64,000 nt of DNA, from assembly GCF_000003815.2 (NCBI RefSeq), contig NC_049980.1, positions 24,760,972 through 24,824,971 of the forward strand. The letters run 5' to 3'. The notes under the pieces were generated by a model. It was not told the origin of the DNA, made no database searches, and saw nothing but the letters and a program-made list of their open reading frames with translations. The stretch is from Branchiostoma floridae (Eukaryota; Chordata; Leptocardii; Amphioxiformes; Branchiostomatidae). The position numbers and the translations under genes were made by a program. Shown piece by piece: positions 1-64,000 of this stretch. Each line of letters starts with the position of its first letter. The first letter of the stretch is position 1.

Positions 1-11953
<11,953 letters not shown>

Positions 11954-12027
11954 CACACGAGGACAGGGTCGTACATGTAGGACGAGTAGAAATGCCATGT
12001 AGATATCTTATAGATACTAAGGTGAAA

Positions 12028-12033
12028 AATAAA
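12028..12033 (+). terminator. Proximal poly(A) signal of FAK
   Basis: AATAAA, 75 bases after the FAK stop codon, in AT-rich sequence. Confidence 0.5.
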
Positions 12034-13749
12034 TATAATTAATGGTATTTACTTTGCTGGTAGTGCAGCTTTAAGAATTTGGGTGGTTACTTTTGACATC
12101 TGCTAACAGCACAATGGTGACTGTGTAATATTCATGTTCTACATGTATGAACTATTTACATGTACAAATGTACGGAAACTAAAAACTGGTGAGTCATGTA
12201 GGTTCATTTACTTCATGTGTAAAATGATGTTTTCAGTTATTTCCTCTAATTTGTTATTGATAGAGGAAGGAAGACGTGCCATTTTGAGCAAATAATTTGG
12301 GAATTATTTACCAGTTAGAGAATTGGCCAAGCATGACTAATATGCTACAAGTGCTATTTTTATTACATGTACCAATGACAATCTCTAAAATGTTGTAGAC
12401 TATGAATGTATGTATTCTGACAGGTTATTTGTAGCCAACAGTGCTATTGTGCCATACTGGTGTTTAATATGAATTAATGCCATCAACTAGAAATGAATAC
12501 AGCTATGGTGGTATGTATAGTATAGCTGTTCTTCTTGTATGGAAATTTGTTTGAATGTAATCATTCATGTTCAAATTTGTGGTAGAAAAGATGTCGGCTA
12601 TTTGTAGGATTATAAAGCAAAACCCAGCTAAGTTGATAAGAAAATATGACAACAGTATGTATTAGAAATATACATGTACTGAGGAACTAGGATCACTGAT
12701 GTACCCATTGTGTTACATTTATTCTGCTTTCAGAGAATTGCTCACTAACACACCAGGATGTAGAAAATTCATTGTTACTAAACTATATTTTTCACTTTTT
12801 TATGTCTTAAATGAACAGATTGTTATGTTGGTTATTATGGGGTACATATCATGATATTTAACAAACTTGTAAAATATTACAAGATGAAATGACAAATACC
12901 ATACAATTACATGTTGACTTATATCATGTATCTTTCAAAATATGCAATTGAAATTTTACTTTGAAGGTTGTGACTGTTATTCGAGGATATCATGACCCTC
13001 TTGATTAGTTGATACAAATACCTGTAGCTTCCTAAAATGGGAACTCTGAAATCTTAACATTTCGTTTCTGTCAGCATGTACTTTCAAAGGCAATAACAGG
13101 GTTTCTCCAACAGAATCCTCCAATTTTGGCATCTAGTGTTTTTACAAAGATACCTCTACATGTATGTTTTGAAATATCTGATTTCCTATGTACTTGGGTT
13201 ATGTTTTCACAAGTCTTATATATGTTTTTGCACATAATAAGTAGTGCCAAGCTGAATGCTTGTACCTGTACATTGATGTCTTGGTGAAAGTGCAGTTACT
13301 CTTTGTGCTATGAGCTTGCCTGTTTTTGTTTGTTGGGCCTTTTGGTGAACATACACATTTAGCCTTTTTGACATGTAGGACATTCACGTGGTTTCGTCAT
13401 TTCTATTTCTATACTATACTGGGCAAAGTCCCCTTCAGGGGCATCCCGCCCAGGTGAACAGAGGTGCACGGCACTAGTGATTGCATAAGAAAAAAAATCA
13501 TTGATTCTTTTACACCAAACAAATCAGATCAGTCTAGAGAAAATATGGTGTTTGATGGGTAGTCATATCAGTCCTTATTGTCTGTACTAGTACCATAGTC
13601 ATTCCTCTGAACTGTTTGTTGGGGTTTAGGTGGTTTATTTTGTATGATATAAACATGTATGATGACAGGTTTTCTAATTGTGTATGCAACGTGGTCATCC
13701 CTAAACCATGTATGTACCCAGAGATGTGTATAATGCAGTATTATTTATC

Positions 13750-13755
13750 AATAAA
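13750..13755 (+). terminator. Possible distal poly(A) signal of FAK
   Basis: AATAAA in ATCAATAAATGGG followed by a T-rich stretch, about 1.8 kb after the stop. Confidence 0.35.
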
Positions 13756-14303
13756 TGGGTTCTAATTTTCATGTCAAGTTATTTTTTATGCCTGCTCTTG
13801 ATACCCGTTGTCTTAGAGTTTTACACAAAGTGGAACGTGTACAAAAGCGCCTCCTGTTGAACAGAGATGGAACCTCAACCAGGGACGAAGTCAAGCATAC
13901 ATTTTGTAGTAACAAGGATCAAACAGCTGTGGTTTCCATTGGATTATTTAACTACGTAACTTATGTGTAACAGCAACTTAGATTTGAAAGATTCACAAAC
14001 ACTTGGTTGGTCTTTTTTCTTTAATCTACAAGTACATATCCTTTTTTGCTACTTGTCAAGATGTTGCATCCTTCCAAATCAGATCAATCTCAAATTCATC
14101 CTCAATATTATATTTACTCATACAGTATTCTACATAATAATTAATGCGTGGATAACAATGTTTCTAACTACACATGCACTCGTGAAATTGAAGTCCTTTA
14201 CCTTGTCTTAAACAAATTTAAATCCTGAAGTACATTGATTGTGTCCACTGGTGCAGAGATTCTTACACATTCTGTTCAGTACATAAGTACAGTATCATTT
14301 CAG

Positions 14304-14734
14304 CAAAAAAGCCAGTACCACATGATTTTTTGGAGGAGGAAAGGTTAAGTACAATAGTGAAAGGTCTGAAGGCCTTTGGTCTAGTTGATGAATACACCAA
14401 ATATCAACGTACATGTACATGTAGATGTTTCCCAACTCAGGCACAAGTGGCTTCATTTGTGCTCTATCTGACAACCGGCTGTCCTATGCACAAACACATT
14501 GACTTTCACAAGGATGGGTGCATTTCTTTTAGTTACATTGACAGGACAGAATTGCTTTGCCGTTTGAAAGGTCTTTTATGTAGGCTTGTAAAAATTACTT
14601 CAATAGAGAGACTCTACAATGAGCATGTAGAACCAACATTCAGCTCCTGTATGGCACATTGTAAGCAACACTTGGTCTCCATCTGGAATGTGTTTAACAC
14701 AAACTTCTCCCTTGATCCAACATTTAGTCTATAA
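14304..14734 (+). pseudogene. Unrecognised open segment between FAK and CAD
   Basis: An acceptor-like TATCATTTCAG at 14293-14303 opens a frame of about 140 codons to TAA at 14732. It begins PVPHDFLEEERLSTIVKGLK and continues through Cys/His-rich sequence (TTGCPMHKH, CRLKGLLCRL). There is no ATG near the start, no GC rise, and TACATGTACATG repeats lie within the frame. It could be the last exon of an unseen gene, a decayed retrocopy or chance. The opening faintly recalls HECT-type ligase-like proteins of invertebrates, but I would not name it on that. Confidence 0.25.
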
Positions 14735-15154
14735 ACATTCAACACTCAGACAAGTCCTTCATAAAGGTGAAATAACAAGTAAACTCACCCAATACTCAGC
14801 TACATACAACTGTAGTTCATAAAACTTTTTTTGAATGTTTATATATGATAAATGTATAGAGACAATATTTCACTTGGAAGTAAAGAAAGAAGAATAAATC
14901 TCAGCTCCAATAGGAAAAACACTGGATAAATAAAATAGTCGACATAACATTTAAGTGTCCTGAAGTATCATGTTTGGCAATCTTAAGACATTAATGGGTT
15001 GAAATGTGAGTATAATCTTGACAGTTACTGTTGGAACTTGGCAGTCCTTGAATATAGTATACTAGAAAAATAGTATTGGAATATTGGACAACTTGTGTGC
15101 TTTGGAGAGAGGCTGACGTGAGGTCACAAAAACGGCGTGAATAGTTCAGTTGGA

Positions 15155-60988
<45,834 letters not shown>

Positions 60989-61058
60989 CTTGTGTAAATA
61001 CTGGCAGGTTTTTTCAACCAGAGGCAAGTTCACCGATCGTCGTCGAAGCTCTCCTCGA

Positions 61059-61070
61059 TTTCCCGCGAAA
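61059..61070. promoter_or_regulatory. E2F-like site near CAD
   Basis: TTTCCCGCGAAA matches the E2F consensus TTTSSCGC, with a near-match on the other strand. It lies about 70 bases upstream of the CAD ATG. E2F control of S-phase nucleotide genes is established in animals; its use here is inferred. Confidence 0.6.
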
Positions 61071-61347
61071 ATTTGGATAGCCCGCGCGCGCGCTGTTTTC
61101 AAAAACAATGCCCGGGCTCAGGAGAACAAATCGCCACCGAAATCTCACCAATTGGCCCCAGATATCTTCCAATGGTAGATTAGTGAGCCTTGCATACACT
61201 TGTAGCGCTGGATGATGTTAAAGTCAGAAAATAAAGCAAAAGTTGAAGAGATTAGCAGAGTTTAGGAGAAGACGAATCAACCAGGCTGTCCGCCATTGAA
61301 TGTCAGATGCATGTGCGGCGCCACAGAATTTATAGGGTAGGGCTCAC

Positions 61348-61355
61348 TTACGTCA
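61348..61355. promoter_or_regulatory. CRE/ATF-like site
   Basis: TTACGTCA, one base from the CREB/ATF consensus TGACGTCA, 13 bases before a CCAAT box. Confidence 0.4.
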
Positions 61356-61367
61356 TCGAACTCTCAG

Positions 61368-61376
61368 ACCAATCAG
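61368..61376. promoter_or_regulatory. CCAAT box (NF-Y type)
   Basis: ACCAATCAG matches the NF-Y core CCAATCA and lies about 380 bases from CAD and 530 from ZNF593. Confidence 0.5.
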
Positions 61377-61597
61377 CACACAGATATTTGGCAGAAACCA
61401 TTATAATTATAGGGAAATATATTGTTATGAAAAATAAGTAAGTTGACTAGTTGTAATCATGAGCTATAAATGGGAATAAAATCATTTGAATATTAAGAAA
61501 TCTATGACTTTTTAATCAATTTAACAGATTTTTCTCTCCTCCATATTGTTATTAATAAATATACTTTGATATTTTACCCCTGAAAATCATTCAGTGT

Positions 61598-61605
61598 ACT
61601 TCCGG
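61598..61605. promoter_or_regulatory. ETS/GABP-like site
   Basis: ACTTCCGG (reverse CCGGAAGT) matches the ETS family consensus common in promoters of ribosome-biogenesis genes. It lies about 300 bases before the ZNF593 start. Confidence 0.45.
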
Positions 61606-61905
61606 TTTACGGTGTCGTATCTGGAAATCGAACACGTTTTCCTTTTTCCCTTTCCGTGACTCAGAGAAGTCGGACATATGCTAAATGTGATCAATTAGTG
61701 ACGATGATTTCGGGGAAAACTGAAATATTTTATAAGCCGTCATTGGGGAACATTTCAAGGAAACGTTGTAGCAAATAGTGTGACTTAAAAAACCTCCCCG
61801 ATTCGGAGTTAAAAGCATTTTGAAGTGGATTTGTGCAACTGCCCCCCTCCCATTCATACACGTGTGGACAAGTATCTCGTACGATTCAACGAATTTCAAG
61901 AAAAA

Positions 61906-62298
61906 ATGGGACGTGTGCGACATAGAAACGCCAACCGAGGTGGCATGAAGAACAACAAGAAGATGAAGACCAAACGTCGGAGTAAGGACGTCGATCAGGT
62001 CCACGATGACTTGAAACCAGAAAAGGCTTCTGCATTGATGAATCAAGATGTCGACCTCGATATGCCTGGATCAGCCCAGCATTACTGCCTTCACTGTGCT
62101 CGGTATTTCATTGACTCCCATGCTCTTAAGGAGCACTTCAAGTCGAAGGGACACAAGAGGAGACTCAAAGAACTGAAGACGGAGCCGTACACACAGAAGG
62201 AAGCAGAGGCAGCGGCAGGAATGGGGAGCTACCGCCCGCCTAAAACTGTGGAACATGTTCCTTTTGTCACAGAAACGATGGACGAGAAAGAAGATTGA
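61906..62298 (+). CDS. ZNF593: ZNF593/Bud20-type zinc-finger protein
   Basis: 130 residues from one exon (human protein: 134). The ATG at 61906 was chosen because [13 protein letters not shown] matches the family start; the frame is open upstream but has no earlier ATG. Basic N-terminus with [18 protein letters not shown], then one JAZ-type finger: C-x2-C-x12-H-x5-H in [20 protein letters not shown]...GHKRR. It ends with the family signature [20 protein letters not shown]. Yeast Bud20 is a shuttling factor on pre-60S ribosomal particles, and the animal protein is thought to act likewise in nucleus and nucleolus. Divergent from CAD. Confidence 0.95.
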   Translation: MGRVRHRNANRGGMKNNKKMKTKRRSKDVDQVHDDLKPEKASALMNQDVDLDMPGSAQHYCLHCARYFIDSHALKEHFKSKGHKRRLKELKTEPYTQKEAEAAAGMGSYRPPKTVEHVPFVTETMDEKED

Positions 62299-63410
62299 GG
62301 AGACTTTAGTGGCATGAACATGGCTTTCTGTGACTAGCATATCGGCTATCTCCATGCACCAGTTGAAATTTTCATGATGATCAAGAAGTTACAATGTACT
62401 TGTCTTTCTGGCATCGGCCTTTCGATAAATTCCTGAGATAGCAAGGGAGGGAGAGCCTCTCTCACCATGCTTTGTAATACTAATACTCAACGACGTTGGT
62501 GGACTATATATTGTTCATCCATATATGAGTTATCAAGTAGAAAGTTGGCCAGACAAGGCCACAGATACCAGCAATTTCTTGTCTGGAAAATACCTCTATT
62601 GTTGATGTGATTTTGTCTTCCGTTGTCATCAATGATTCAATGCATTCATTGTGTTACGTATTACATGACATGCCAAATGATTTAGATGTATGATGGGTTG
62701 ATATGAAAATCATTTCATAACCTCAGAATTATTTTATTAATGAATATGTTCTCAGTTATTAAATACCAATAGACATGTGTTCCTGTTTGTATTTGAGATT
62801 GGTAACTTGCTTACCAAAAATGACTTGTGTTGCACCTTGTAGTTGTACATTGCAAGCGATGTAACAGATCATCTGTCACTGTTTTGAACAGTGATCTGCA
62901 GTATCAAAACTTGGCAGAAATTGACATTTGTTCTAAGAATACCTGATAAATTCCTCTCCAGAGAGGTTTTTGGTCATCTCTACTTTATCAATGTGAAAAT
63001 AAAGCTAAGTAAATGTAAATTATACAATGTAAATTTGTGTAACAGCTTCTGACTACATGTACACTCATGCATATCCTTTCCTAGAATGCTATCTGAAAAA
63101 GAGCATGCATAAGTCAAAGCTAGTAAAGACAAACAGCACAAACAGCAATCAGTACAATTTCATTTTATTTACATACTACATACTATATGTATCTTTATCA
63201 AGTCGTCAAGACATTGCTCTATTTGATTGAAATGCTATCTTGGAAAACCCAATGTAAAACAGACCTCTGTAGGTACTAGGTAGCAAACAAGTAAATCATA
63301 ATTACTATACTAGTGACTAATAACGACATCACATTACTCAAACTGGAGAGCAACAATCACAGATCCTTGTTTATACAGTACATGTAATGTCCAATTCAGG
63401 AAGATGGCTG
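62299..63410. other. ZNF593 3' UTR and intergenic DNA
   Basis: AT-rich, no supported ORF. A poly(A) signal lies at 62998. A small hairpin-like ACTGTTTTGAACAGT occurs near 62879. Confidence 0.55.
62998..63003 (+). terminator. Poly(A) signal of ZNF593
   Basis: AATAAA in GTGAAAATAAAGCTAAG, about 700 bases after the stop. Confidence 0.5.
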
Positions 63411-63761
63411 ATGACAAAAATGCCAACCAGTGTGTGGGTAAGTGGGATATACTAATGATAATTCAGTCTGAACTTTTCCTGGGCCTAGTAGACAAAGGGA
63501 TACTCATCACATTTATATTTCATGATTAAAATAAGCCTCTTAAGTTTCAGGGATTTATTTGAAAACATGGTACATTTGTAGGAAGACATGCTGACTAATT
63601 CTTGTGCCTTACCATTCTACATACAGTATAAATATATAAGCAAACGCAAAGAGAAACCGCAACAGGGGAACCCCTCTGCCTTCATATGTCCAAACTGTGG
63701 CCGCGACTGCCATGCCAGGATCGGTCTACAGAGCCACAGTAGACGCTGTCAACCACCGTGA
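63411..63761 (+). CDS. Two-exon mini-ORF with retroelement-type CCHC zinc finger
   Basis: Exon 63411-63437 (MTKMPTSVW, perfect donor TGG|GTAAGT) joins in phase 0 to exon 63627-63761 (acceptor TTCTACATACAG). The product is 53 residues: YKYISKRKEKPQQG, then a finger C-x2-C-x12-H-x3-C (FICPNCGRDCHARIGLQSH, RRC), then stop. CGRDCHxRIGLxSHxRRC tails end many invertebrate reverse-transcriptase ORFs. An ATG at 63404 would be out of frame with the finger. This may be a relic of a retroelement's 3' end that acquired a splice site, or a tiny domesticated gene. Confidence 0.4.
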
Positions 63762-64000
63762 CCTGATACAGAGCGCTACCATCATCTGGAAAGATGGAAG
63801 GATGCCTACTACTTTCATAAATATGCAAATTTAACAAATTATTAAATTGATATAACATGACCTTTAAAATGGACATATAAACTTTGATGACCTTCCACCA
63901 AGATAAAGACCACGGATATTAGGATTGCACCATATTTTCACATACATCCAGACTCGTAAACAGTGATTCCATGTACATTGTTTTACCATCTAATCAACAG
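63762..64000. other. Trailing non-coding DNA
   Basis: The first 60 bases (GCGCTACCATCATCTGGAAA, then GATGGAAGGATGCCTACTAC) look like the untranslated tail that often follows retroelement zinc-finger ORFs. The rest shows nothing I can support. Confidence 0.4.

Larger units (their letters stand above)
11954..13770 (+). other. PTK2: FAK 3' UTR region
   Basis: AT-rich sequence without a convincing ORF follows the FAK stop. Canonical AATAAA signals lie close by (12028) and far downstream (13750), so a short and a long 3' UTR are both possible. Several TACATGTA words occur here. Confidence 0.55.
60989..61905. promoter_or_regulatory. Head-to-head promoter region of CAD and ZNF593
   Basis: 917 bases separate the two start codons on opposite strands. 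The CAD-proximal 150 bases are GC-rich with CpGs (CCCGCGCGCGCGC), while the middle is AT-rich. E2F-, CRE-, CCAAT- and ETS-like words are present (listed separately). No TATA box stands at an expected distance. This layout fits a bidirectional housekeeping promoter. Confidence 0.6.

Overview
This is animal genomic DNA. Genes are split into many short exons with GT-AG introns of about 0.3-16 kb, intergenic DNA is AT-rich, and small inverted-repeat elements and tandem repeats are common. The protein sequences are close to their vertebrate counterparts. Together with a fibrinogen-domain gene, tRNA-derived repeats and the very frequent palindromic word TGTACATGTA, this suggests an invertebrate deuterostome, most likely an amphioxus (Branchiostoma). 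A mollusc or hemichordate cannot be excluded from sequence alone.

Layout. (1) 1-11953, plus strand: the 3' half of focal adhesion kinase (FAK/PTK2), from the activation segment through the proline-rich linker to the FAT domain and stop codon. The linker is spread over several phase-0 exons that could be skipped without breaking frame, including three possible microexons and a diverged duplicate exon. (2) 11954-15154: the FAK 3' UTR region and the convergent gap before the next gene, with one unrecognised ORF. (3) 15155-60988, minus strand: the whole CAD gene, which encodes the enzyme for the first three steps of de novo pyrimidine synthesis. I could place 46 in-frame core exons (2,264 codons) plus two possible cassette exons. 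(4) 32405-39140, plus strand: a four-exon secreted coiled-coil/fibrinogen-domain gene nested antisense inside a 16.3-kb CAD intron. A 100-base assembly gap lies just upstream of it. (5) 60989-61905: a head-to-head promoter region with E2F-, CRE-, CCAAT- and ETS-like sites. (6) 61906-62298, plus strand: single-exon ZNF593/Bud20-type zinc-finger gene. (7) 63411-63761: a two-exon mini-ORF ending in a CCHC zinc finger of the kind found at retroelement polymerase C-termini.

How the genes relate. CAD and ZNF593 are divergent growth genes (nucleotide supply and 60S ribosome biogenesis) and may share a promoter. FAK and CAD converge tail to tail. The nested fibrinogen-domain gene has no obvious link to pyrimidine synthesis and looks like a passenger in a large intron. 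CAD introns also hold most of the repeats. The most unusual is a 47-bp tandem array that carries copies of the neighbouring exon's own 5' splice site and contains a transposon whose empty target site survives in the next repeat unit.
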